A stretch of 64,000 bases of DNA from Candidatus Obscuribacterales bacterium (GCA_019752635.1 JAIELX010000056.1:42345-106344), one strand, 5' to 3'; positions 15,777-24,644 are shown, numbered from the stretch's first letter. Notes: generated from the sequence alone by a model not told the origin. Numbers and translations: made by a program.

Positions 15777-17609
15777 TTACGAACCGGGGGTGGCGTGGCG
15801 AAACTCCGCTTCGTATTTATCAATCAGATTCTTACGTTGACGATACAGAACCAGATTGTCCGAGTCGGTCGGGGGCTCGCGATACGCTTGCATGAGCCAC
15901 TTCTTAGCAACGGTGACACTGTCTAGCTTCAGTGGACGCGGTACTCCTACGCGGGTCATGATCGCGCCCGATTCCCACATTGTGTTCTCGATTTGGTGTT
16001 CGTAGATTCGCAAATTGATGTCGCAGAGGACCAATCGGTCTTCCTTTGTTTTCGGTCTGGCACAGAGGTTCAATTGGTGCGCGTAGTATCGAAAGTCCTT
16101 TCGATTGTTTGAAGGATCTCTGCGCAGCGATTTCATGGCGGTAAGTGCTTCGTTGAACAAACGGGAGGACTCCTTCATGCGACCCAACTGCGCCATTGTC
16201 ACGCTTTGCGCTTCGAGAATGGCAACATCTATTCGTCCGTGCAAGGCTCTTTTGGAGCGTTCCAAAAGCTCCAGTGCCTTCAAGCTATTGGCGTCCCGGT
16301 TCTTCGAGTCCCTCTCGATGCGCGCTCGTACATTGTAGATAGTTGCCCAGTGGTTGAGTATGCGTGCTTCGGACAGACCCTGATCGTTTATTTTCTTTGC
16401 CGTTTCAAGCCGGGATTTTACAATGCTCTCTGCTTCATCGAGTCTTGGACCATTGGCCATTAGAAAATCGACTAGCTCTCCTTGACTCGTATAAAGAATG
16501 GCAATTGCGCGCTCTTTTTCATGTGCAGTTCTTGCCAACTTTACTCGATTTTCGAATCTAGCAATTTCTTGTTTTAGCTTGGCGATGCGCGCGTCTGCAC
16601 TTGTTTCCACAACGATGTTCTGCGTTCTGTGCTCGTTGAATCGTGCGAAAACAATGGCAGCGCCTACAATGGCAACTATTCCCCCTGCCAGTAAGGCTGG
16701 AGGCGCCACTGAACTCCTTCTTCTCAACCGGCTTCGCTGTGGTGCTGATACGTAATTGCCGGCGCCTTTGGCAACTAATGCCAGATCGTGGCGCAGTTCA
16801 TCCATCGACTGGTATCGATCTTGCGGGTCTTTCGCAATTGCTTTGAATAGAACATTATTCAGTCCCTCCGGCAGTTGCGTTTGTTTTCCTGTAACTTCGT
16901 CCGGATACTCCTCGAGATGTTTGTGCATGAGTGCTATCGGATTGTCTGCCTGCAGAGGGATTTTTCCCGAGAGTAGTTCGTAGAAAAGGCACCCGGTTGA
17001 GTAAATGTCAGACCGAGCATCGGCAGCTGCCCCTTTGCATTGCTCCGGGCTCATGTAGTGGAGGCTTCCTACCAACTCTCCTGTTTGAGTAAGTCTTTGC
17101 GTTGCGGCTGAGTGATCGCTGAAGCCGGCCACACCGAAGTCTACTAACTTTACTGTGTTCGGGCGCGGATGATTCGTCATCATCACATTGCCTGGTTTGA
17201 TATCGCGATGCACTATTCCCGCGTTATGCGCCGCTTGCAGAGCCAAACAGATCTGCTCTGCTATCTTGAAGAATGGATCTATCGGCAGTGCGCCCGACCT
17301 GTCTATCTTCTCGCGCAAAGAATCTCCTTCTAGATATTCCATGGCGAAGTAGGACCACTTGTTTTGCCAAACCCCGAATCGGTAAAGCGCGACAATGTTT
17401 GGATGCACCAGATGCGACAGCATTTGCCATTCGCGTTGAAATCTTGCCTGGCTTTCGCTGTCGCTTAGAAGCTCCGGGCGAATTATTTTTATGGCGACGA
17501 ATCGCTCAAGCGCAGCGTCCCTGGCTTTGAAGACACTGCCCATCCCGCCGTCGCCAATATGAGCAGTCAGCTCATATCTGTCGTCTATCACTGTGCCGAT
17601 ATCAAACAT
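15777..17609 (-). CDS. membrane-anchored Ser/Thr protein kinase with helical C-terminal region
   Basis: A 610-residue PknB-type kinase. The Gly-loop is IGDGGMGSVF (18-27), catalytic Lys K41, catalytic loop HRDIKPGN (134-141), DFG 157-159 and the activation-segment motif YMSPEQC (185-191). One membrane helix at ~302-323 separates the cytoplasmic kinase from a ~285-residue outer part that is helical and rich in TPR-like periodicity (TAKKINDQGLSEARILNHWATIY and following). The ATG at 17609 fits the usual start of the domain. It begins 15 bases after the esterase stop codon on the same strand, so the two form an operon. Substrates are unknown. Confidence 0.92.
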   Translation of the reverse strand: MFDIGTVIDDRYELTAHIGDGGMGSVFKARDAALERFVAIKIIRPELLSDSESQARFQREWQMLSHLVHPNIVALYRFGVWQNKWSYFAMEYLEGDSLREKIDRSGALPIDPFFKIAEQICLALQAAHNAGIVHRDIKPGNVMMTNHPRPNTVKLVDFGVAGFSDHSAATQRLTQTGELVGSLHYMSPEQCKGAAADARSDIYSTGCLFYELLSGKIPLQADNPIALMHKHLEEYPDEVTGKQTQLPEGLNNVLFKAIAKDPQDRYQSMDELRHDLALVAKGAGNYVSAPQRSRLRRRSSVAPPALLAGGIVAIVGAAIVFARFNEHRTQNIVVETSADARIAKLKQEIARFENRVKLARTAHEKERAIAILYTSQGELVDFLMANGPRLDEAESIVKSRLETAKKINDQGLSEARILNHWATIYNVRARIERDSKNRDANSLKALELLERSKRALHGRIDVAILEAQSVTMAQLGRMKESSRLFNEALTAMKSLRRDPSNNRKDFRYYAHQLNLCARPKTKEDRLVLCDINLRIYEHQIENTMWESGAIMTRVGVPRPLKLDSVTVAKKWLMQAYREPPTDSDNLVLYRQRKNLIDKYEAEFRHATPGS

Positions 17610-17623
17610 TCCGCATCGGCTTG

Positions 17624-18706
17624 CTAACGTCTGCGATGGCTGCGAAAGAACTGCCACAATAACTCGGATGCACTTATATCCATGCAGGTTCGCCCGAGCT
17701 TTCCTTCGACGACAAAGCCCAAACCACCCGGCCACGAGTGGCCTCCGCCATTGATTGTGTAAACTACAACTTCTCGGTCGCCGCTGCCGTATTGTTCGCG
17801 TGCGACGGTGCATCCATCTCTGCTGTCTCGGTCGGCAATTCTCTCTTGCCTCGGGGACGCGCCGGCACCATTATGATTCGCCCAGAATTCCGCAACTTCT
17901 TCGGCTGTCATAATATCGGCAAATTTTGCCAGCTGTGGTGTCACTGCGAGATCGCCGATGCCGAGAGCATTCCCAAGCGCACCGAGTTGCTTCGCTTCGC
18001 CATTTTCACGCGGGCAAAGGGGATCATCTGTTCCTATAAAGAACATTACGGGCATGTTTCTGCGGCTGCTGCAAGACTTGCATACGGTATCAAGACCGGT
18101 GATAGCTACAACGCCTATGGCTGCAATCTGATCGCCCAAGTCGCATGCTAATTTTTGTGCCATCTGTCCGCCGTTGGAAATGCCGCACGCATAGATGGCT
18201 TGCTTGTCTATTGCGTATTTTGTTTGCATGTGCCGCAGCAAATCGGCAATGAACTGGACATCGTTTTCCGAGCTCTTCGATTTCATGCCGCCGGCATTCC
18301 ATCCACCTGCTACACCTTCAGGATAGACAACAATGAAGTTGTTGCGGTCGGCGGTGAGGTCCATCAGCGTCAGACCGCGCATCGAGTCCATGCCCATGCC
18401 GGCGCCGTGCAGGGAAAGGACAACTGGAGTTGCTGTCCGCCCATTGTACCCCGGAGGCACGTGGACCATGTATCGCCGTTGCATGCCGCCGCTAGGAACG
18501 GTTTCAACGGCGTTCCGACCGTAGCTCGCTTTGCCGTCCGCCCGCCCTGGCTGCCCTTGGGGCAGTCCCCTGCCAGGGAACGAGGCCCGGGACGTGTTGC
18601 TCGAGGCGCTTTGAGTTCTCGCGTCCCAAACGCCCTTTTGCGACTGGGCGTGCGCAGTCGGCGTAAGGAGCAGTATTAGAGCGAAGCATAGGACGCGTAT
18701 ATTCAT
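17624..18706 (-). CDS. exported PHB depolymerase / feruloyl-esterase family hydrolase (LpqC-like)
   Basis: A 360-residue alpha/beta hydrolase with a signal peptide (VLCFALILLLTPTAHA) and a ~55-residue polar linker before the catalytic domain. The oxyanion-hole motif is VLSLHGAGMGMDSM, the nucleophile elbow is GISNGGQMA, a likely acid residue lies in FIGTDDPLCP, and the His lies in GGGHSWPGG. The pattern is shared by carbohydrate esterase family 1, PHB depolymerases and LpqC. The real substrate is unknown. It precedes the Ser/Thr kinase gene in the same transcription unit. Confidence 0.88.
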   Translation of the reverse strand: MNIRVLCFALILLLTPTAHAQSQKGVWDARTQSASSNTSRASFPGRGLPQGQPGRADGKASYGRNAVETVPSGGMQRRYMVHVPPGYNGRTATPVVLSLHGAGMGMDSMRGLTLMDLTADRNNFIVVYPEGVAGGWNAGGMKSKSSENDVQFIADLLRHMQTKYAIDKQAIYACGISNGGQMAQKLACDLGDQIAAIGVVAITGLDTVCKSCSSRRNMPVMFFIGTDDPLCPRENGEAKQLGALGNALGIGDLAVTPQLAKFADIMTAEEVAEFWANHNGAGASPRQERIADRDSRDGCTVAREQYGSGDREVVVYTINGGGHSWPGGLGFVVEGKLGRTCMDISASELLWQFFRSHRRR

Positions 18707-18808
18707 GCGATCTCGCGGAGTTCATGGATGAATTATTCCCGGAAACACGGCTTGCCTTTGCACGATATTCACGCCAAAATTGCTCTATCGACCGAGGATG
18801 CAGCCCGG

Positions 18809-19492
18809 ATGGCCAAGATTTTGCTCGTTGAGGATGATGAAAGCGTCTCTGCCACAGTGTGCGACTGGCTTGCCAACGACAAGCATTCGGTGGAATGCGT
18901 CCATGATGGCAAAGAGGGACTCAATCGCCTCCGGTTCTACGAGTTTGAGTTAGCGATTCTTGATTGGCAGCTTCCCGGAATCAGCGGTCCTGAGATCTGC
19001 CGCCAATATCGTAGTGACGGTGGGAAAATACCCGTTTTGATGCTGACTTCGCGCGTTGATTCCGACGATAAAGTCGCCGGGCTTGATTCAGGCGCAGACG
19101 ATTACTTGACTAAGCCGATTGACTTTAAAGAGCTGTCGGCCAGAGTAAGGGCATTGTTGCGCCGACCGTCGACTTTGACCCCGCCTGCCGTCAAGAGCGG
19201 TGCCCTGGAGATTGATCAGGCAAGCGGCAAGGTTCACAAGAATGGAGCCGAAGTTTCCCTTTTGCCCAAGGAGTTCGCTCTGCTGAATTTCTTTATGCGC
19301 CATCCAAACCAGGTCTTTAGTCCCGATCGTCTTATAAGTCTGGTTTGGCCCAGCACCACTGAGGTTTCGCGCGACACGGTTAAAGTGCATATCAAGCGAT
19401 TAAGGGACAAAATCGACGGTGAGGACGGTCCTTCTGTCATCCGCAGCATTCACGGTATGGGGTATGTTTTCGAATGCGAAGAGCAGGGCTAG
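18809..19492 (+). CDS. OmpR/PhoB-family response regulator
   Basis: About 227 residues. The receiver has acidic DD (LLVEDDESVS), phospho-Asp in LAILDWQLPGISGPE, Thr/Ser in VLMLTSR and Lys in DYLTKPIDFKEL. The C-terminal winged-helix DNA-binding domain shows VSLLPKEFALLNFFMRHPNQVFS, TVKVHIKRLRDKI and IRSIHGMGYVF. The ATG at 18809 starts the receiver. An ATG at 18728 with GGAG upstream would add 27 residues. No histidine kinase is adjacent. It is divergent from the esterase-kinase operon, whose first gene starts about 100 bases away. Confidence 0.92.
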   Translation: MAKILLVEDDESVSATVCDWLANDKHSVECVHDGKEGLNRLRFYEFELAILDWQLPGISGPEICRQYRSDGGKIPVLMLTSRVDSDDKVAGLDSGADDYLTKPIDFKELSARVRALLRRPSTLTPPAVKSGALEIDQASGKVHKNGAEVSLLPKEFALLNFFMRHPNQVFSPDRLISLVWPSTTEVSRDTVKVHIKRLRDKIDGEDGPSVIRSIHGMGYVFECEEQG

Positions 19493-19603
19493 CGCCGGAG
19501 AGCGTGTGCTGGCAGACCTTGGCGGGCAGATTAACTGATACCATACTTGACCCGCTGCAATATTGCACAACAGGCGGTATGATATATACCTACGCATGCG
19601 TAC

Positions 19604-19677
19604 GCCAGGGTAGCTCAGTCGGTTAGAGCACAGGTTTCATAAACCTGGGGTCGCGAGTTCAAATCTCGCCCCTGGTA
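19604..19677 (+). tRNA. tRNA-Met (CAU), elongator type
   Basis: A 74-base cloverleaf: acceptor GCCAGGG with CCCTGGT, D stem GCTC/GAGC, anticodon stem CAGGT/ACCTG with loop TTCATAA (anticodon CAT), variable GGGTC, T stem GCGAG/CTCGC with loop TTCAAAT, and discriminator A. CCA is not encoded. It lacks initiator features (three G-C pairs next to the anticodon loop, A11-U24). The first acceptor pair is G1-U72, which is unusual. A lysidine-modified tRNA-Ile2 would also read CAT in DNA and cannot be fully excluded. Confidence 0.93.
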
Positions 19678-19900
19678 TCTTGAGAATTTAGAGAGAGAGT
19701 GCGAGGATTCGCCGAGTTTCAGGTTCGCCGGGGGCTCCGGGCGAAAATTGTTGACCGCCCGTAGTCGTCTGTCGCCTGATATTTCCAATCTTTTCACGAA
19801 ATCTGCGGTCTAAAAGCCACCGTTCGGGAACTATTGTGTGGCATCGTTCGCCCGCACACATAGTGGGATTTCGCGCAATAGAGTTACTAGCAAGATCGTT

Positions 19901-20350
19901 ATGAAAAACAAGCAAAAAATATTGATTGTTGAAGATAGTCCGAGCCAGCTGCTCCTGATAGATGCTTTCGTGCAGAGATTTGGCTTTGACACCCATGCGG
20001 TCACCTGTGGCTATGATGCCCTGGAGGCCGTGAGAACCATCAAGTTCGCTGCGGTTTTGATGGATATTAACCTGCCTGACATAAGTGGTTTCGAGTGCAC
20101 CAGACAAATCAAGTCGATGGGAGCGTGCCGTCAATTGCCCGTTATTGCAATTACGGCGGAGCGAATGGACGAACTATTTGAATCGGAGTGTCGAGCGGCC
20201 GGCATGGACGATTGTCTCGCCAAGCCGTTCCAGGCGGAAGCGCTGCGAAAAGTGCTGCTGCGGCATACTTACGAGCCGTCATATCCTAACTTGAAATTGC
20301 TGCCCGACTCGCAAGGAAAGCCGAGCAAGCCGGAGTCTTTACCACTTTGA
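19901..20350 (+). CDS. stand-alone receiver-domain response regulator
   Basis: A 149-residue CheY-like protein. It has acidic residues in ILIVEDSPSQ, phospho-Asp in AAVLMDINLPDISGFE, Thr in VIAITAERMD and Lys in DDCLAKPFQAEAL. After the receiver only ~30 residues remain and no output domain is seen, so it probably works through protein contacts, as phosphorelay receivers do. The ATG at 19901 begins the domain. Its ribosome binding site is weak (AAGAT). There is no kinase next to it. Confidence 0.85.
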   Translation: MKNKQKILIVEDSPSQLLLIDAFVQRFGFDTHAVTCGYDALEAVRTIKFAAVLMDINLPDISGFECTRQIKSMGACRQLPVIAITAERMDELFESECRAAGMDDCLAKPFQAEALRKVLLRHTYEPSYPNLKLLPDSQGKPSKPESLPL

Positions 20351-20523
20351 CCGCCTCGATGCTCTAGATTGAGGATCTCTGCGGCTGCCCGCAAGTAACG
20401 ACATAGCGTTTACCGCCTGGCCGGAAACTGAGTTTGTTCTCTGTAATTGCCAGTTCTGCGTCGGCGTACCCTTCGGCAAGCTCAGTTTCGTTCTCAAACT
20501 CGCGTCTCATGTCTGCAGATGGA

Positions 20524-21105
20524 CTATGCGTGCAGCTTATGCAAAAGTTCGGCGACTTTCTTGCCGATAGACTCGACTGAAGAGTGGCGCTTTTGATCTT
20601 TCAGGTTGCCATTCTCATCGAACGCGTCTGCGGCGCCAGGCAAAGCGACTTGATCCGGTACAACTAAAACGCCGATGTTTTGCAGAATCGATCGAACACT
20701 TGCCAGGCCGCGCAGGCCCCCCAGGGCCCCGGGCGACGCGGCCATAATGCCGGCGACTTTTCCTGTGTAGCATTCGAGCGGCTTCTCATCGGGTCCTTTT
20801 CTTGAAGCCCAGTCAATTGCGTTTTTAAGGGCACCACTGATGGAGCTATTGTATTCAGGGCTTGCGATGAGCAGACCTTGATGCTCTTTTAGAAGCGTTT
20901 TGAGTTTTTTTGCGTTCTCCGGAATGCCTTGCTCTTCTTCCATGTCGCCGTCGTAGACAGGCAAAGGATAGTCTCTCAAGTCTATGAAGGTGACCTCGGC
21001 GCCCGCTTTTCGGGCCCCTGCCATCGCTATTTTTACCAGCCTCTTGTTCAGAGAATCTTTTCGAAGACTTCCGGCGAAGCAGAGTATCTTGGGAACCGTT
21101 GCCAT
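20524..21105 (-). CDS. NAD(P)H-dependent FMN reductase (quinone reductase-like)
   Basis: A 193-residue flavodoxin-fold enzyme. The FMN phosphate loop is GSLRKDSLNKRL, then IASPEYNSSISGALKNAIDWAS, the hallmark of the NADPH-dependent FMN reductase/ArsH-like family, and PGALGGLRGLASVRSIL. It probably reduces quinones, azo compounds or chromate at the expense of NAD(P)H. It starts one base after the stop of the pirin gene and is the last gene of the MarR-pirin-reductase operon, which suggests a role against electrophiles or quinones. Confidence 0.9.
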   Translation of the reverse strand: MATVPKILCFAGSLRKDSLNKRLVKIAMAGARKAGAEVTFIDLRDYPLPVYDGDMEEEQGIPENAKKLKTLLKEHQGLLIASPEYNSSISGALKNAIDWASRKGPDEKPLECYTGKVAGIMAASPGALGGLRGLASVRSILQNIGVLVVPDQVALPGAADAFDENGNLKDQKRHSSVESIGKKVAELLHKLHA

Positions 21106-21106
21106 A

Positions 21107-21988
21107 TTAAACTCCTCCAGTCAGGCTGCCGAATCTGCCGCGCTGATAATCATCCATCGCTTGTGCGATTTGCTCCCGAGTGTTCATCACGAATGGACCG
21201 TAGCCTACCACAGGTCCTTCGATTGGCAACCCGCTGAGAACTATGACGTGAGCATCTGTTTCTGCGTGAAGTTTCAGTTCTGTTCCTCGTCTGTCGAGCA
21301 CCGCCAGCGTTTCTGTGTTTAATCGCTGTTCACCGTTGACGGTAACTTGCCCGTCTAAGCAAAGGAGAGCCGTTGTATGCCCTTCCGGCACGGTCAAAGT
21401 TGCCTTGCCCGAGTGCTTCAATGTTGTATCCCACAAATTGACCGGCGTGAAAGTCTTTGCCGGTCCTTTGGCATCATTTGCAGTACCGGCTATGATGCGC
21501 AACTTGACTCGCGCGTCGTCCAGCATCACGACGGGGATGTCTGCGTTTAACAGTGTTTGGTAGCGAGGGCTGGTCATCTTCTTGTTTGCTGGCAGGTTTA
21601 CCCACAGTTGCAACATTTGCAGTGTGCCACCAGTCTTGCGAAACTCCTTCGCGTGAAGTTCCTCGTGGAGCACGCCGCTGCCGGCTGTCATCCACTGTAC
21701 GTCTCCGGGACCGATGCTGCCGTGATTGCCTGCGGTGTCTCTGTGTTCCAAACCGCCTTGAAAGACCAGTGTTACCGTCTCGAACCCGCGATGGGGATGC
21801 ATGCCGACACCAAGTACTTTTTCTGTCGGCGGAAACTGTGATGGACTGCCATAATCGAGCATCAAGAATGGGCTGAGAATGCCGCGTCCTAATTGATCGC
21901 TGTAGGAAAAAAAATTGCGGACGGGCAAGCCGTCTCCCACCATATGCGGTGCATGGGGGCGGTGAATGCTTTGAACTGATTTTTGCAT
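21107..21988 (-). CDS. pirin-family protein (bicupin)
   Basis: A 293-residue double-cupin protein. The N-terminal cupin has the metal-binding pattern GVGMHPHRGFETVTLVFQGGLEHRD (His-His, His and Glu ligands) and GDVQWMTAGSGVLHEEL. The second cupin has lost these residues, as in other pirins. Some pirins are quercetinases, others redox sensors. Here the company of a MarR regulator and a flavin reductase favours a role in aromatic or quinone stress. It starts 2 bases after the MarR stop, and its ribosome binding site AAGGAG is inside the MarR gene end. Confidence 0.92.
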   Translation of the reverse strand: MQKSVQSIHRPHAPHMVGDGLPVRNFFSYSDQLGRGILSPFLMLDYGSPSQFPPTEKVLGVGMHPHRGFETVTLVFQGGLEHRDTAGNHGSIGPGDVQWMTAGSGVLHEELHAKEFRKTGGTLQMLQLWVNLPANKKMTSPRYQTLLNADIPVVMLDDARVKLRIIAGTANDAKGPAKTFTPVNLWDTTLKHSGKATLTVPEGHTTALLCLDGQVTVNGEQRLNTETLAVLDRRGTELKLHAETDAHVIVLSGLPIEGPVVGYGPFVMNTREQIAQAMDDYQRGRFGSLTGGV

Positions 21989-21990
21989 GA

Positions 21991-22458
21991 CTACTCCTTT
22001 GACTCCGTCGGCGAGTCCTGTAACCGCTGCTGCGCCGATTTGCCCAATTTTTTGAGCAGTGCGAGCAACTGGCTGCTTTCGCTTTCCGTCAGTCCTTCAA
22101 CTGCATAACTCATGTGGTTACGGTGTGCTTCGAAGGCGGTTTCGATAAGCTGGCGTCCTTCTTCGGTCAGATCGACCAGCTTTGCTCTACGGTCTGTGGC
22201 AGAGGGGATTCGGCGGACCAGATTTCGACGTTCGAGTCTGTCGATTGCTGCTGTGATTGAGCCGCTGGCTAGCGATAGTTTTTCGCCGAACACGTTAATG
22301 GGGGCGGCTCCTTTGTGCAGGAGCAATTCCAGCACGCCGAAGTCCGTGACGCACATGTCTAAAGACTCAATGCTCTTCATGGCATGTGTCCGCAGGACGT
22401 CGTATGCCTTCCATACAATGAGCCATACGTGTGTTCCATCGGTAGGTGAATTGCTCAT
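21991..22458 (-). CDS. MarR-family transcriptional regulator
   Basis: A 155-residue winged-helix protein. FGVLELLLHKGAAPINVFGEKLSLASGSITAAIDRLERRNLVRRIPSATDRR spans the recognition helix and wing, with the family motif DRRAKLVDLTEEG. The ATG at 22458 has AAGGAAGGA upstream. The longer open frame to 22590 runs through the operator and inverted repeat and is not coding. It is the first gene of the operon and likely autorepresses through the palindrome at 22501-22514. The nearest functional parallel is MhqR/YodB-type control of quinone detoxification. Confidence 0.9.
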   Translation of the reverse strand: MSNSPTDGTHVWLIVWKAYDVLRTHAMKSIESLDMCVTDFGVLELLLHKGAAPINVFGEKLSLASGSITAAIDRLERRNLVRRIPSATDRRAKLVDLTEEGRQLIETAFEAHRNHMSYAVEGLTESESSQLLALLKKLGKSAQQRLQDSPTESKE

Positions 22459-22500
22459 ATCGCCGGTCCTTCCTTTCACTCTTCGATCATAACATGAGTG

Positions 22501-22532
22501 TCTCGATATCGAGATACTTTGTATCGAGGTAT
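22501..22532. promoter_or_regulatory. probable MarR/MhqR-type operator
   Basis: TCTCGATATCGAGA (22501-22514) is a perfect 14-base palindrome 43 bases upstream of the MarR start codon. A related half, TATCGAGGTAT (22522-22532), follows. The form resembles the MhqR operator core of Firmicutes (ATCTCGA followed by its complement), which I recall from the literature rather than from a search. Binding here would repress the MarR-pirin-reductase operon until an electrophile modifies the regulator. Confidence 0.6.
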
Positions 22533-22574
22533 TTTGAAGTTGGGGCTGAAAATCTAGTATTTGCAAACCGAAGC

Positions 22575-22616
22575 CTTGAGGTGTCACCAAATCTCGAATT
22601 TTGGTGACACCTCAAG
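22575..22616. repeat. 17-bp perfect inverted repeat with 8-base spacer
   Basis: CTTGAGGTGTCACCAAA (22575-22591) and its exact complement (22600-22616) flank TCTCGAAT. No T-run follows on either strand, so it is not an ordinary terminator. The spacer contains TCTCGA, the half-site of the operator at 22501. It could be a protein-binding site, a cruciform or the trace of a small mobile element. Confidence 0.7.
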
Positions 22617-23148
22617 ACCGATGCTCGGCGAAGACCCACGCCGCCCCCGAAAAGAGGAAGGGTAGCTCCCGAGATCCCGTGGTGGTAAAGGGGGGCTGCG
22701 ATTTTCGAAAGTGCTTTGATCTTCCTTCGCGGTGTAACCGGTTTTTTACTTTTGTCTTCTATCTTGAAAACAAGCTCGGAAGATGAGCCGGAATGAGGTT
22801 AGCAGCAACGCACTGCTTTCTTACCGGAATCAACTCTCCCGATCTTGGTATCCCCTAAACCGCAGATTACGGAAACTAACGCTGAGTCGCCGCTCTTCTT
22901 GATGTAAGAGCAAAGTCCACGCTCACGTATTCGACAAAGTGTTATGAGAGCTTCAGCGCTTGCCCACGCTCAAGCTCTCATACAACCTGAGGAAGACGCG
23001 TTCGCCCGCGCAAGCTGTGCGTATATCTTATAGTACGCGAACGCAGTCTTTCTTTTGATTTCGACCTGACTGATTTTTACTAACCCGACCAAGCAACGCC
23101 CCACCCCCGGAATGCTGCTTGCTTCGGCGTTTCGGGGGGCCCTTTTGC
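22617..23148. other. intergenic region between MarR and TPR genes
   Basis: About 530 bases without a convincing gene. A stem at 22992-23050 is visible: AAGACGCGTTCGC pairs with GCGAACGC and GTCTT (one bulged A) around a loop of about 31 bases, with T-rich sequence after it on the plus strand. No plus-strand transcript that it could end is known. The G/C-rich stretch just before 23149 may belong to the end of the TPR gene transcript. Confidence 0.35.
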
Positions 23149-24507
23149 CTATAAATTGGCGGAGTTGGCGTATTCGACGCTTCCCTGGTCTTGCTTCTCC
23201 ACTACGCCGCACTGAAATATTTTTGCCTTTGCTGCACCTAATACGGTGACTTCGTTGCATCGCACTGCAAAACCTCGAGCGTTGTCGTTTAGCAGAAGCG
23301 CGTCGCAATCCATCACCGTGCCTGTCGACCAACTGACCAGCGAAACTTCGTTGCAGTTTGACGTTTTTACTTTTGCGTCGTCTTGCGCATAAACTTTGCC
23401 GCATCGGTCCGCACTGATACGCACCCGTTTCCCGTCTCGTAGTGCATTTACTGACGGCCAATTGTTCATCTCGAAAGTGCCGCTTCGGCAAGTGACCATT
23501 TCCTGGCTGCAATCGACTGAGAACCTGCCGTCCTCTTCTTGCGATTCGATCTTTGAGGAACCCAATCGAACGATGCCTTTACCTTGAAAATCTAAGGAAA
23601 TGTCGCCTGATACTTCAACTGTTTTAACATCTTTCAAATCGATTTCTTTCAACTCATCAGCTGCAATACATTTGTCGCCGAACTGGACCATGCCGCTACC
23701 GCTTACCTTTGCTGCTGCGAATCCTTCTGCTCTTAATTCCAGAAAAAGGCCCTGTCCGGATTCCAGCCACCCTTCGGCTTCTTTCATCAAGCTATTAATG
23801 TCTGCACGCGCCGCCTGTTTCGTCTTTGGACTTTCGTCCTTAGGTTGATCCGGCATAACCGCCACCGCTGGTGGTTCATCTGGTTGCTCCAGTTTTGCTG
23901 TGATATCCGGAATGTCGGCGGGACCGACAGGCGCGCCGAAGTCAAAGTGTTGCGATTTTTCCAACTGCAATTTTGCGTCGGCGCAACGATTCTGAATGAC
24001 CGGATTGCGTGGTTGTAATTGCAGAGACTTGGTGAAGTATTCCACCGCCTGTTCGTACGCGCCAAGCTTGGTGAGAACGGCTCCTAGATTGTTCGAAGCA
24101 CCTATTAATCGTGGTTTGAGATCGACTGCGCGCTTTATGAACTTGGCGCCTTCCGGTGCGAAGTCATTGATGGAAAGAGCTACGCCGATGTCGTTGTAGA
24201 CCTCCCCGTCCTGTCCGTTGATTTCCAGTGCTTTCTTGTATTCGTTGAGCGCTTCGACGAAGCGCCCGGTCAATGCTAGCGTCCGTCCGTAGTAATGATG
24301 GCAAAGCGCGCTTTTGGGCTGCTTTTCTACAGCGCGCTTGTAACTTTCAATCGCGTCTTTGTAATTTCGCTGCGCAGCGAGCCTGTTTGCGGCAATCAAA
24401 TCAGGATTTGAGAGACTCTCTGCTGCGGCTCCAAGCCCCGGAGGCGCCAATGTTGCGGCTACGATGATTGCGCAGGCTAGTTTTGAGGCAAATCTCGGCG
24501 ACCACAT
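23149..24507 (-). CDS. exported TPR protein with a beta-solenoid-like C-terminal domain
   Basis: A 452-residue protein with a signal peptide (LACAIIVAATLAPPGLG, cleavage near AAAES). Residues ~35-175 hold four TPR units (LAAQRNYKDAIESYKRAVEK; GRFVEALNEYKKALEING; GAKFIKRAVDLKP; GAYEQAVEYFTKSLQLQP). After a Pro-rich linker the last ~210 residues are short beta-type strands with a regularly placed Cys (VTCRSG, DRCGKVY, TSNCNEV, MDCDALLL, VRCNEVTV, FQCGVVE), about 18-20 residues apart, like turns of a beta-helix. I know no named family with this combination. The ATG at 24507 begins the signal peptide. Confidence 0.75.
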   Translation of the reverse strand: MWSPRFASKLACAIIVAATLAPPGLGAAAESLSNPDLIAANRLAAQRNYKDAIESYKRAVEKQPKSALCHHYYGRTLALTGRFVEALNEYKKALEINGQDGEVYNDIGVALSINDFAPEGAKFIKRAVDLKPRLIGASNNLGAVLTKLGAYEQAVEYFTKSLQLQPRNPVIQNRCADAKLQLEKSQHFDFGAPVGPADIPDITAKLEQPDEPPAVAVMPDQPKDESPKTKQAARADINSLMKEAEGWLESGQGLFLELRAEGFAAAKVSGSGMVQFGDKCIAADELKEIDLKDVKTVEVSGDISLDFQGKGIVRLGSSKIESQEEDGRFSVDCSQEMVTCRSGTFEMNNWPSVNALRDGKRVRISADRCGKVYAQDDAKVKTSNCNEVSLVSWSTGTVMDCDALLLNDNARGFAVRCNEVTVLGAAKAKIFQCGVVEKQDQGSVEYANSANL

Positions 24508-24644
24508 TTTGTTGCCTGCCAGTCTTTGAGTAATTAAAACGGTTATGCCCTTCACCCCGCACCGCTAACGCACAGCGCATAATATCGCTTCATCAATGCT
24601 TCGCGCGGTCACGCGAGGCCTCTTCCTTGAGGCTCTGATGAGCG

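Noticed and set aside
22601..22786. Small plus-strand frame starting within the inverted repeat
   Set aside because: Its start is created by the repeat, it has no ribosome binding site and no protein-like pattern.
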